A stretch of 64,000 nucleotides of DNA from Neelides folsomi (lineage: Eukaryota; Arthropoda; Collembola; Neelipleona; Neelidae): positions 394,858 to 458,857 of the forward strand of contig JAQGBZ010000017.1 of the NCBI GenBank assembly GCA_034687125.1, given 5' to 3'. Positions 46,024 through 57,256 of the stretch are shown piece after piece. The first letter of the stretch is position 1, and each line of letters opens with the position of its first letter. Under the pieces are notes generated by a model, which was not told the DNA's origin, did not search any database, and worked only from the letters and a program-made list of their open reading frames with translations. Both the position numbers and the translations under genes were made by a program.

Positions 46024-46182
46024 CTATAAGACTGGAAGAAAAGTCGCACCGTCGTCCCAAGGTGGTGGAAAGTTAGCCTCTTCCATTTCATTTTCATCGT
46101 CATCGTCATCATCAGGATCTTCCTGGTTGGCAAAAGCGCTAAAGAACAAGCAGATTACAGAGAGAATGATAAATTTCTTCAT
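46024..46182 (-). CDS. Small secreted acidic peptide, 52 aa, unrecognised
   Basis: The frame reads MKKFIILSVICLFFSAFA, then NQEDPDDDDDDENEMEEANF, then PPPWDDGATFLPVL and stop. The first 18 residues form a textbook signal peptide: two lysines, a hydrophobic core and AFA before the predicted cleavage at N19. The mature 34 residues carry 14 Asp/Glu, no Lys or Arg and no Cys, with an aromatic/proline C-terminal motif (FPPPWDD). An acceptor (gtgaatag) sits 10 bases before the ATG, pairing with a donor at 46352, so a noncoding first exon is likely. I do not recognise the family. A secreted acidic or neuropeptide-precursor role is possible but unproven; there are no dibasic processing sites. Confidence 0.75.
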   Translation of the reverse strand: MKKFIILSVICLFFSAFANQEDPDDDDDDENEMEEANFPPPWDDGATFLPVL

Positions 46183-46352
46183 TGCCCCAACCCTATTCAC
46201 AAATAAGAAATATCAATAATTAATAAACTTATATACTAGGTATTAACAAATGTTTATAGCAATTACCCCAATGTACAATTATTTTACTCATTGAAGAAAA
46301 TTGAGATAAACGATATTATAGCATATTAAGGTAAATTATAATATAACAATAC

Positions 46353-46430
46353 CTTTGAATCTTAATTAAATGGTCTGGCCCTTAACTTTCTTAAACTGTA
46401 AAAATATTCATTGGCACCTCTATATTTATA
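46353..46430 (-). promoter_or_regulatory. TATA box, initiator and noncoding first exon of the acidic peptide gene
   Basis: A minus-strand TATAAATA at 46430-46423 is followed about 33 bases later by ACAGTT, a match to the arthropod initiator (A near 46397). The implied noncoding exon runs to the donor AAAG|gtattg, ending at 46353, and a 160-base intron joins it to 46192. TATA at this spacing suggests focused, probably tissue-restricted transcription. Confidence 0.55.
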
Positions 46431-48643
46431 AGTTTGAAATATGACTCCTTTCCTTTGACGTGAATATTATTTGGCCGTATTAAGTGAATACTACGTGGCT
46501 TTTGAGTGGCCAGTTAAAAGGTTGAAACTTCATCGTTGAAGAAAATAGAAACTCTTTTTTGTTTATTTTTATATTAGGGTTTTTGAGGAATTAAAGCTTA
46601 TACATTATATCTGTACTTACTCAAATGCCTTTCTTTGTCCTACAGTTTCAAAGGGTCAACAACTATTTATTTAGAGTATATGGACAATACTAATATTGTA
46701 TAAATAATATCTACATAGTACATGTACATACTCTACATTGAATAAGCTCATATACAAATTGATTTGTGACATTCTTCTTATTACTACTTTACGCCACACT
46801 ATGAATCAGAGGGCAATTATCAATATTTCAGATACATACTCTATGTATTTGCATTCATGCACCTCCGTTTACCTTTTTGCAAGTATCTGTATAGTACTCG
46901 TATATTTAAAAATTGTACTTTCATCTATCAACTATATTTTATATACAAATATACTTATATGGTAAATAATCATGTATTTTGATAAATGTTTAATAATATT
47001 ATCTTTACTTACTTGATTGATCTTGAAATCAGAGAAAAAACTCCTTCATTTGAATGTCACTCTTCACAATTTAATAGTTTAAAGAAAGTTTGGAAAAATT
47101 ATGAATCATATTCGTGCACTTAATATTATCGTATCAGGAAAGTTTTAACATTGAAATGTAGTAAATGCCATATATAGTATACTTTCCACCACTCTTGTAT
47201 AATGTAATGTGTTTATTTTTTAAATGAACATTATAGTTATAAATGAATGGTATGTACGTTTATTATACAAATAAATAGTTATATAAATACAGATACTTGC
47301 ATAGGCCAAACTTTTATTAATGTTTGGTTAGTTTTATGAAATAATTTCTATAATACAGATACAGAGAGATAAACATAATTTTTGGCATTTGAAGGTGAGA
47401 ATTATAATAATTTTAGATCAAATATTTGAATCATGGATGTGCATAATTTTGAATCGTCGAATAGTTAATAGGAAATTCTATTGTACTTGGTATCAAATAA
47501 ATAATATATTTGATCATGGATAACTAACTTATTTATATGAATTCCATAATACATCTTTGTTGAATTATGTATTCGCGAATACGTGTTCGTGATAAAATGT
47601 AGGTAGCTTCCAAAAATGCTAACTGGAAGTTTTTAATAAATAAAACTTACTTGAATTTACAAAGCGAGCAAAGTTTAAAGATTAACTGAACACCTAATTA
47701 TTCTGAAAATTATATCCTTGCGAATGCGATAGACATTCCATGAAGAATAACGTAAATGGGAAATATAAACTAGGTATATGAATCTGTGATAAGATTTTCT
47801 CTCATCCATGCTGAATAATGACGTCTAACAATTATGGTTTATGTGCGTTAAATGCAATCACAATTCAAAATCAAAAATGTTTTCAAACTACAGTATTTTT
47901 CAAAATGATAATAATTTTAAAATCAAAACCAATATATTTAAAATCGATGTATGCATGATAAAGTTCAATCAAATGCGTTGTGATTTTTATTTGAAGGATT
48001 TATCATTAAAATAAATATTTAAAATAAAATATCATAAGAAATTGATAAATGTGATAAAATATGTTACAGGTATTTAGTTATTAGAAATACAATATACCTA
48101 TGTAAATACCTGTACAATTGTAATCAATATTGGGTAGTCATTTATATCATTACATCATTAGTCATGTTCTATGATACTACATTACATAAAAATGCACAAT
48201 ACTTACCGTAGATAGATACATAGATTCTCGAATAGGTAAACATTTTTAAATATGTAATAGGGATAGGGTGAAATTATTTTTCTTGAAATATATTAATAAT
48301 ATTTCAGAAAATGGGATTCGTCATATTTTTACATATTTAATAAAGTGAAATTGTATTCATTCATTGGGCATTCATTTGGAATATTAGAGGAAAATGTTTT
48401 CAAATTAAAGATGTTGATGTTTAAAAGATTTCATAAAGTTGATTACAACTACATATTAACATTTGAAATATAATTCCCTATCAAATGGTAAACAAGCCTA
48501 TTTATAGTATTAAAATTTGAAACATCATTATATGTAATACATTGATAGCCAATAAGAACTAAAAATAGAATGTATGTTACAACAATGCTTATAACAAATT
48601 ATGCAGTTAAGTATAAAATTGGTGTTAACATACATTGTATAAA
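46431..48643. other. Intergenic, AT-rich, no gene seen
   Basis: Very AT-rich with only short frames on both strands. The proximal part on the minus strand should hold the NELF-B 3' UTR, whose end I could not place. Confidence 0.55.
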
Positions 48644-51244
48644 TTAGGGAAATTCCGTGACAGGTTGACCCTCAGTCGTAGAAGTCGCAGCGGTTGTGCT
48701 TTTGATTTTCTCTTGTAATGCATCAAAAGACTCCCTTAAAATCTCGGTTTGTCTACAAGAAGGTTCAAGAGATTTGAGAACACTTTCCAAACGAGCAGCT
48801 CCGAGTTTTAAATGAACATTGTAAACAAGACGGAGCAAATGTCTTGTCACATTCTCCCTCGGAAGTCCAGGACAAAGAAATTCGTCAAAAACGGCCGTGC
48901 AGAAATCCTCGGCAGCAAAATCATCTCCCATTCCAATTAATAACGCCACCTAAAATATAATACATAGAAATAAGGTGACCGAAAATGGAATAATTTTATT
49001 TAATTTATCAAGTTTAATTTAAAGTACGAGAGAATGAAGATAAGTATCGTCACAAGCCCTTCCGTGGAATGATGACGAAGAAGTTCCAAGACAACCAAGA
49101 ACTCTCATCAGCCCAACTCTGTCTTTCATCCTTGCCAAATGAAGGGTGTAGTACATCCCGACTGTTGCGGCTGACGCAGAATCAACGACATATGCTTGAA
49201 AAGCATCAGGCGGCGGTCCTAAAATAGAATTTGGAAATTAAAGTTAAAACAGAAACTTTATTTAATTCTGCAATGCTTTTTAATAATAATAAATAAACCT
49301 GAATGTTCAATAATGGCAATGGCGGATTCTCTTTCATCGGGAGGAAGTTTTGCATTCAAATTCCTTACTTGATCATCCACCATTAGTGATACTAATGCTG
49401 GTAAAAATTTTGTCACTAAATGAGCATCAAGCTTTGGTTCTTTAAATTCTTGATTCCTGATCATATCCAATGAACTTAACCCAAGAGATAACATCCGCAA
49501 TATGAGAATCAAAGTTTGGTTATCTCGTGGAAGCTGTTCAGAATTCATGACAGACTACAAAGACACAATAAGTATTAGAGTCGAACATCCCATGAATTGA
49601 TAATTAAGTCCAATAAATTAAAGAAGTGATAATTACATTGAGAAGTCTCATAGCAGAATTGGAAAGGAAATGCATTGCATATGGGTCGCAAAGGATCATT
49701 GAAAGATCTCCCAAAACTTTTTCTTGGCCACCGTCTTTAATACTGTCGAGAAATCCCTATTTACATTAAAATTCGGTTAGTTAATCAATAATAATATTCA
49801 TTTGCTTTGAAATTAATCGACAATACATTTCTTGATTTTAAATAATGAAAATTTTTTAAATGTTTACTTGAAGTTCTCTTGATCGCTTGATATCCAAATT
49901 CTTTTCTCTTATGCAAGCATCCATACACCAAGTGAATTTATGACAGGGGTCAACGGATATAATTTCCTGTCATAAAATATTATGATATAATAAGGCTTTT
50001 AACTTAAAAGTTTTAAGCAATGTTTCAGTAATGACATATTATAACGTGTATATGTAAATTAAACTTACCGAAACTTCCAAATCGTGAAGAATCATAAGAA
50101 GTTCTGCTCTCAATGAACAATAATGAACATTTTTTGTTCTGACAAATAATGTTCTAAGGAATTGTAACACCATGTCATAAAGTTTCAAATTGTGTCCAAC
50201 CATATGAGCAACTTGTTGGACAACTGGATTTTGACGTCGAACCTTCGTTAATAATTTTATTCATTTAAAGATATAACAAATGAAAAAATATTAGGTTTGT
50301 TGAGTTCTTTTGATTTTACCTTTGGGGTTTGTGTAAAAAACATATTTCCTTTCGTTTCATACTCAAACAGAACTTTTTCCTTTTCTCGGATGTATTTTTG
50401 AAATAAGGGAGTGATCTCATCCCCAAATAATGTTTGATTGTCTTTCCAAATCTGCCGTTTCACTTCGGTGTCACATTCCTCGTGAAGTTCTTTATCATTG
50501 ACAATTACGTTGAGAAACTTTTCATTTATCGACGGCATGTTTTTCATTATGGCCAATACCTGGGTTTAGATTTATTTCATTATAAAACTAACCTATTTAA
50601 TTATATTTATATTGCTTGCGAGCTTAATTCAATACTTACAACTGGTCGGAGAGGTTTGATCTTAATGACAGGGAAGCTCTTCTTAAGAAGCTCTTTCAGT
50701 TTTTTCTCTTTCTCCTTCTTGTTTTCATTATGCCCGATTTCATTTATTTTGGCTATTAATTTCTCTCTTAGTTCCTACAATCAATGACATAATAATTAAT
50801 GTCATTAAGGGTTAAAATTATGTAATAATTATAACTTATTTATTTAAAATGTCTACAATTTACCTCAAGTACAGCCATGTGAAATTCAAGTCGCCTCGTC
50901 CCATGTAGATCTAATAATGGGAGCATTGGCCGTAATGATGGAAGGAGAATTTCATTCTCAGTCTAAAATATCAAATTGGTTTTTTAATAAAATTAACTCT
51001 TTCAACTTTTTAATTGAATTGCAAAGCACTTGATATAAAATCATATAAAAATTATATAAACAATATGGATGAAGCTCCATTTCTCAATATATTTTAATGA
51101 ATGTTGTTCATTAGTTCAATTCACCTGAAATTCTTCTATTGATTTGAGTGGATCCGAACAATTAGTTAAAGCGTCTCTTAAAAATGCTCTTCCTGGAATT
51201 CCAATTTCTTCAAGACCGAATCCGGCAGGGTTATCAGACGCCAT
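48644..51244 (-). CDS. Nelf-B: Negative elongation factor B (NELF-B / COBRA1), 10 exons
   Basis: Exons 51244-51125, 50962-50864, 50774-50640, 50559-50320, 50242-50069, 49966-49868, 49756-49637, 49554-49299, 49218-49028 and 48949-48644 give 579 aa (human NELF-B 580), all phases consistent. Diagnostic blocks: LTNCSDPLKSIEEFQTENEI, VKRQIWKDNQTLFGDE, KLYDMVLQFLRTLFVRTKNV, HYCSLRAELLMILHDLEVSE, DPCHKFTWCMDACIREKN and GDLSMILCDPYA. The helical scaffold subunit joins the NELF complex, which with DSIF holds RNA polymerase II in promoter-proximal pause in the nucleus. The intron 50243-50319 is only 77 bases with a poor pyrimidine tract. The C-terminal 100 residues diverge most. The start ATG encodes MASDNPAGFGLEEIGIPG, aligning with the family N-terminus. 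Confidence 0.96.
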
Positions 51245-52172
51245 TGATTAATGTGTCAAACAATACTTATTGTTTATGTTTATCAAAGAGCAGTTAAACT
51301 ATTATTTATGACACATTAATACGTAATATAAGTTAAAAAACAATTCTGATAATTGACAATAATTGTAATTTGTTTTGTAATATTTTAGTCATTTTATTTA
51401 CGAAATGCTTAAACTTTGCTCATGATGATTCAGGTGTTAAATTGGTGATGGATTTCATCTCACATTTTGCCCCTAGAAGTTCGAGATAATAAAGTATTTC
51501 TATACGTATACCTTTGGTATATCTACATTATCTACATTTATATTTGTACTCTTGTATTTATTACTAATTTGTATAATAGTACCTATACTATTTCCTTATA
51601 AATATTTAAGGCAATTAATTAGCTTAAATGTAATTTGAATTTATAGTTAATCAATAATCAGATTTAACGCTAAAAATATCAAGCAAGAATTTACTTTTTT
51701 TTGATTACACTTTTTTGTAATTTTCCACAAAGATACTAACTACTTTCTTTTAATGAATGCAATGAGATTAATTACCGACCTATTAGTTCGTTAAATTGTT
51801 TTGAAGAATATTAATCAGCAATTATCTTTTTTGATTTGTAAATCATTAATTTATTCAAAGCTACTCTCAAATGTGTTGGTGTTTACCTTTTGCACTCTTT
51901 TATTGAATACAAATTCTACAATTTTCGAGATAAAATAAAAATACAATGTACAATGTACGAGTAGGAATGTGCTTAAATTGTATTTATAAGATGTGTGAGT
52001 GCACACTTTGTACCTGAACAGAATAAAATTTTATGCTATCACTATGTGCATAGCTTTCAGATGATTACAGTAGTTAAATTAGTTTTAAAATATCTTTACA
52101 TTAATCATTATCATAATTGTACGTAAATAATTTAAAAAGTTCCATGTTAAATGTTAAAATGTTTGTTCTCAA
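51245..52172. other. Intergenic between SVOP-like and NELF-B genes
   Basis: AT-rich, no coding frame above background. It must contain the NELF-B promoter at one end and the SVOP-like 3' UTR at the other; neither boundary has a clear signal. Confidence 0.55.
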
Positions 52173-54743
52173 TCAGTGAGCTATGACTGAATCAGGCAAT
52201 TCTTTCCCTTTAGTTTCAATTGGAAGGATCAAAGCGACGATTGCAGCCGCAAGAGCTATGGCACCATAAACACCAGCTCCTAATGAGAGTGAGGCCTTCA
52301 AAAGAACCTACGGGGGATGAATTCACATTTTAGAATTAAAGAATTTTACAAGCACATTTGTCCAATTCAAAAAGTTTTAACTTTGAAATATCATACCTGA
52401 GCTACAAATGGAGTCGACATTGCTCCAACACGAGCCAAACATGAGCAAGTCCCAATGCCAATAGCACGCATTGATGTCGAGTAAACCTGAAATTTCAATT
52501 AACATTAATCATTTCATACATTTTTACATTATACATTTTTTAAAAAAATCGGTATTATCGGAATACATAAAATTATCGTTAATGTCTATGTATTATGTAT
52601 ACCTCAGGTGTGTAGACATAAGCAGCTTGAAACGCTCCTGAAGCAGAACCTCTAGCTATGAAGAGCAACACGGTGACTACTACAGTGCTGTAGAAATAAG
52701 AAAGAGCATGGTCATTACATTATTATGACATCCTCGATAATCTCACTCATTTCGAACTTACCTCTCAATTGTAAAGCAAAAGCAAAAGACAGAAATTGAA
52801 AACATGGCCAATTGGAGTGCCATTGTTTTTTTCCGTCCAATAAAATCAAGTCCAATAACAGTCAATATCAATCCTAACAATTGAACATAATGAATTTGGA
52901 TACTTTCTATGTTTCAATAATGCAATGAGAGAAAATGTGCATAAATTGGATTATACCTGGAAATTCAGCTAATGTAGTCCAAAGTATTTTTAAATACTCT
53001 GAAGATGACGGAATCCGACATACATTTTCACAAAGAGGCACAAAAGAGTGATTTCCCAATTGTTGCAAATGATCTTCATTGGTTCCATTCAAGTGAATAT
53101 CATGAGATGTAACACAATCAGTGTGTTTTGGAGCAAATTTGGACAAAATTTCACTCGACATCAAAACACTCCCATAATAACAGAAAGCGCAAGTGAGCCT
53201 ATATAGAATTCAATGAAATTCATATTGGATAACTTTATTTCATTTTCTCAATGTTTAAAATTGTAATCATTCTTTAAAATAATATATTTGACATAAGTAA
53301 TCTTACCAAATGAACCAAAGAAGAAAAGTAGTGGTTCTGATTTGTGGCTTGAATAAATCTGCAAATCTTCCTCGTTGAGAAGCATCACATTCTTCGATAA
53401 TTAGTTTCCCAGTAGGCAAAGGCTTCCCATTGTCGTTCGAGATCCTTTGAAGTGTTCTTTCCACTTTGTCAACATTCCCAGTAGCGGCATAAAATCTAAC
53501 ACTTTCTGGAAGCCACTAAATAAATACATGTAAACACAATAATGAATAACTTACATAAGTAATTAGTAATTACATTAAAACACCCTATTCGACCAATTCG
53601 TTCCTTATTACTATTGTAATTATCCCTCATTAATATCAATGACAAAGTACTTACAAAGCACAAGATGCAGAAGAAGAGCAGAGGAAGGGCAGATAATGCC
53701 AAGAGCCAACGCCAACCCAAAGTCGGCATCACAACGAGGGCCAGAAGGACTTCGGCGCAACCCCCGAGGGCCCAAAAACACTATAAAACCAGTATTAAAA
53801 TTATCCAATATATGCTCGTATAATATCATTTTTTGATAAATATCTGTTGAATAAACTTTTAATTAGATAAATTCAACATTACATTGAGAAAAACAACTGA
53901 TTTCGCTCGAGCACTTGTTGGAAGAAATTCCGAGTAAAGGGTCACACTGGAAATTATTTTGAAAATCAGTTTTCATATCTGAATCTCCAATCATAAAAAT
54001 ATAATTTCATTTCATTTCATTTCTTATGCTTACGATTGAGGGACGCATCCTATTGCAAATCCAACTAGACCTCGAACTGCTAGGATCATGATATAATTCA
54101 CAGAAAACGCACTAATTGTTCCGAACACATAGAGCAATGAGACGGAGACCCAAAGCATCATTTTCCTTCCGTATTTGTCACTCAAAAAGCCCCACAAAGG
54201 GGAGCTAATCATCATCCCAATGAACACGGCCTAAAAATTGAATTAACTCTCATATGAGATTTACAAAATTATATTTACCTATTTATTTTTCATGTAAGTA
54301 AACAATCTACTGTATTTTAATAAACACTTGCCGTTGTAATAAAAGCTTGTTGATACTGGTCAATATTCCATTCGCAATGCAAAACAGGAGAGAGGATGGA
54401 AAGGATCATCATTTCCATTGAATCCGCCATCCAACATATCCCGGTCAGAATACATAACATCCATTGAAATCGACCGTATCCAATAATATTGATGGCATCC
54501 GAGACCGTATATGTTTCTTATAAATTAAATTAAATTGAAAAGGAAATCTAATGATTTACATTAATTTAACAATAACTCAATAGAATTTTATGAAAATTCT
54601 TTTTAACAAATACGTTATAATATTGAATCTAATGAATTTTGTTTACCTCGACAATTTGGAATTGGACATGCTCCAGGGTCAGAATTGTAAATTGAGATGA
54701 CCGTGGTTTTGGTTTCACCCGAACCTCTCTTGCCGCTTCCCAT
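52173..54743 (-). CDS. SVOP-like (synaptic vesicle 2-related) major facilitator transporter, 11 exons
   Basis: Exons 54743-54647, 54516-54332, 54230-54034, 53946-53883, 53780-53655, 53515-53307, 53198-52957, 52873-52762, 52687-52603, 52486-52397 and 52307-52173 give 513 aa. The reading follows vertebrate SVOP throughout: [35 protein letters not shown], the MFS motif SDKYGRK (111-117), [45 protein letters not shown], the second motif GRKKTMA (386-392), [18 protein letters not shown] and the end [12 protein letters not shown]. Twelve membrane spans are expected. The loop near 300-370 has several cysteines and N-glycosylation sites (NGT, NHS). Family substrates are mostly unknown, with vesicle membranes the usual site. 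The intron after 54332 has a GC donor (ACG|gcaagt). Confidence 0.94.
54004..54023. repeat. ATTTC pentanucleotide repeat
   Basis: Four tandem ATTTC units in an intron of the SVOP-like gene. Confidence 0.8.
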
Positions 54744-56159
54744 CTTGAGCTTCGGACTTGAATGAAAGAAGGTGATTGTTGTCTTCAGTGAGAGCTCTTT
54801 TAAAATGGAAGGAATAACGGAGAACTTAATTGTTTTAAGGTAGGAAATTAGTAAGTAAAAGAAACGATAATTGATTACGAGAGGACGGGAGTGTCATTAA
54901 TAAGTACATACCTAGATATGTATTATTCTTACTTCTTCATTTTACTGAATATTCATTTCTCAATTACGAGCTGATAAGGTCATTGGTGGAGCTGACGAAC
55001 AAGAGTGTTACATTCTATTACAGCGTACTGTTTTGCAACTCAGTCCATGTTCTACATAATGTCATTTGTCTGAATGTGAGCTTCAATGGAATCCACACTT
55101 TTCAGCTCTAAATCATACATTATCATTTCTTCTCAGAACCAATTCGATAAAATATACTATATATATCTAGTATAATACTTTATTCTTATTCAAAATCATA
55201 TTCATTCGATTTCTATTTAATAACTCTAACCCACTCATAAATAGAACACCTTAACACCTTGATTTAATTTAAGTTCATTTGCACCTCAAACAAAACAACG
55301 CGATACCTAGTATTTAAAGGCCAAAGAATATTGTTTTGTCTTACTATATTACAATTCTTAAACATCAATTGGTATTGAATAATGTCAATGTCTAAAACTA
55401 CGCCAATATGCAAAAATGCATGGCGTTTGTCTATTTACATAGAATATGTATTATTAATTACTTACAATTACCTTTGCTTTGGACTTGAGACTAGAGTGGC
55501 TTCTTATTGATAAGATCTATTAATAATAAAATAGCTAATTTTATCAAGTATTTCACTAATGTGTCATTAGTGCAATGCATTATTAAGATTATAAATTGGT
55601 ACAGTAGGAAGTTGTAAATAAATATTTTAGGCCAATTTCATTGGTATTTTCAATAGAAAAGAGTAGAGTGCTATACTTTAAAGTTTAGAGTATACTACCT
55701 ATTCAAATAGTTTTATAAATCTAAATTCTTGGTTCAAATAACAACGTGCCATATATTTTACTATAGGTCATATGTACACATGCATGTTTAAGTTTATGTA
55801 TTTATTGAAAAAGTATCTGCAATTAATTTATGTTATGAACTTATTCTCAACCAAGGAAAGGTTATGCAAGGTCTTTTTAAGTCATAAACTGTTATGTATA
55901 ATCGTAATTGTTGTTTTCCGGAGAATCGGTAATATTCAAGGTTTTATGCCAGTTTTAAATTTAAGAATGCGGAATATTAAAACATATACCTACTTGTAAT
56001 TATTAAGTCTGTTAGTTAACTGTATGGAGTAGGTTCTTTATGAGATTATATTTAATGAACCACAATATTTGCTAAATACCAATAATTGCACAAAATTTGG
56101 ATATTTTATTTAAATTGTAAAAGTACATTTTTAAATCATTATGATCATTATTTTAAATC
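54744..56159. other. Intergenic, AT-rich, no gene seen
   Basis: Contains the upstream region of the SVOP-like gene and the 3' end of CHMP5, which has a minus-strand AATAAA at 56110-56105, 50 bases past its stop. A 75-codon plus-strand frame at 55772-55999 has no recognisable feature. Confidence 0.55.
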
Positions 56160-57256
56160 TTAATCTATTTTTGGAAGGCCGAATTCATCAAAAAGGATGC
56201 CATTCTATAAAAATAAAATTCGTCAAATAAAAAAATCTTGAATATTATGTGATTGTGTGTAAACTATTGAAATGATAACAATGTCAAAATATCAAATGCT
56301 CAAATAAAGTATTTTCATTTACTTTGTTTTCAATTATTTGAGTCCCAGGAGAATCTTTCGAACCTTCAACAAGGTCTTTAGGTAAAGCAGGTCCGGGTCC
56401 GATATTATTTGACCCTCCTTTGTGCCCACCAGTTGCAGTGTCAAGGTACGACGTATCTGGGTCATTGACAAGCTCATCACCCAAAGCCTCTAATTCTGCT
56501 GCCAATTGATCGTCATCAAGATCCAATGGCGTGGTGAAATTTCGATCTAAAACATTTTGCAAATCTTCTGTCGTCTCAAATAGATTAGCCATTTTATCTT
56601 GCAAATCCTGGATGAAAACATTAACTGGTTATAAAATAGCGCATTTCATTTCATTTAATATTTTAAATAAAATTTAATGCAAACTTCAATTTCTTCCACA
56701 TGGAGATTCTTTTGAACTTTTTTGAGTTCTCCAATGCCCGACTTCATTGATTCAAAGAACGCTTTATTATTTAAGGCTTCTTGCAACCCAAATGAAGTTT
56801 GCTCCATGTTAAAAGAATGCTGATGCAAGGAATCCGCTTGTGTTTCGAATCTGCGAATGTAAATTGGAAAATAAAATGACCAATCATTTTAGAATGGGAA
56901 AATTAATTAATTAAAAGGAGACGTTTTTCTCTTTTGTAATAATTTGCGAATTCTCTCGCTAAGAGCTTCCTTTCCAGGTCCTTCTCTCAAGCCTTTCAAC
57001 CTCTCTCTCAAATTGATCAACTCCGCATCACATTTCGCTATCTTGCTGTCCGCATTCTCAGCTCTTGAATCTATCTAAAATATATCCAATTTACATTATT
57101 AAATAAATTGCTAAAGGTGTTAGTTTGATTAAAAATGAGAAGTTGAGAGTTGAACTAACTTCATGAGAGAAATGTCATTACACTTGAGAGGATGGTGTTG
57201 AAGTTGGGTGGCTCAACTGGTGCCTTTTTCTTTTGAATTCCAAGTAATCTCTTCAT
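56160..57256 (-). CDS. Chmp5: Charged multivesicular body protein 5 (CHMP5 / Vps60), 5 exons
   Basis: Exons 57256-57182, 57074-56923, 56850-56685, 56607-56323 and 56204-56160 give 240 aa (human 219). Family marks: basic start MKRLLGIQKKKAPVEPPNF, IDSRAENADSKIAKCDAEL, REGPGKEAL, HSFNMEQTSFGLQ, VEEIEDLQDKMANLFETTED, DDDQLAAELEALGDEL and the diagnostic tail GILFDEFGLPKID. CHMP5 is a late-acting ESCRT-III protein on endosomes that binds LIP5/Vta1 to regulate Vps4. The protein is about 20 residues longer than human, from a Gly/Pro-rich insert before the tail. The first donor is AGT|gtaatg; the donor after 56923 (AC|gtctcc) is weak but is the only GT that preserves frame. The last exon is 15 codons. 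Confidence 0.95.

Noticed and set aside
53620..53829. 69-codon minus-strand and 65-codon plus-strand frames
   Set aside because: Out-of-frame readings of the SVOP-like exon 53780-53655.
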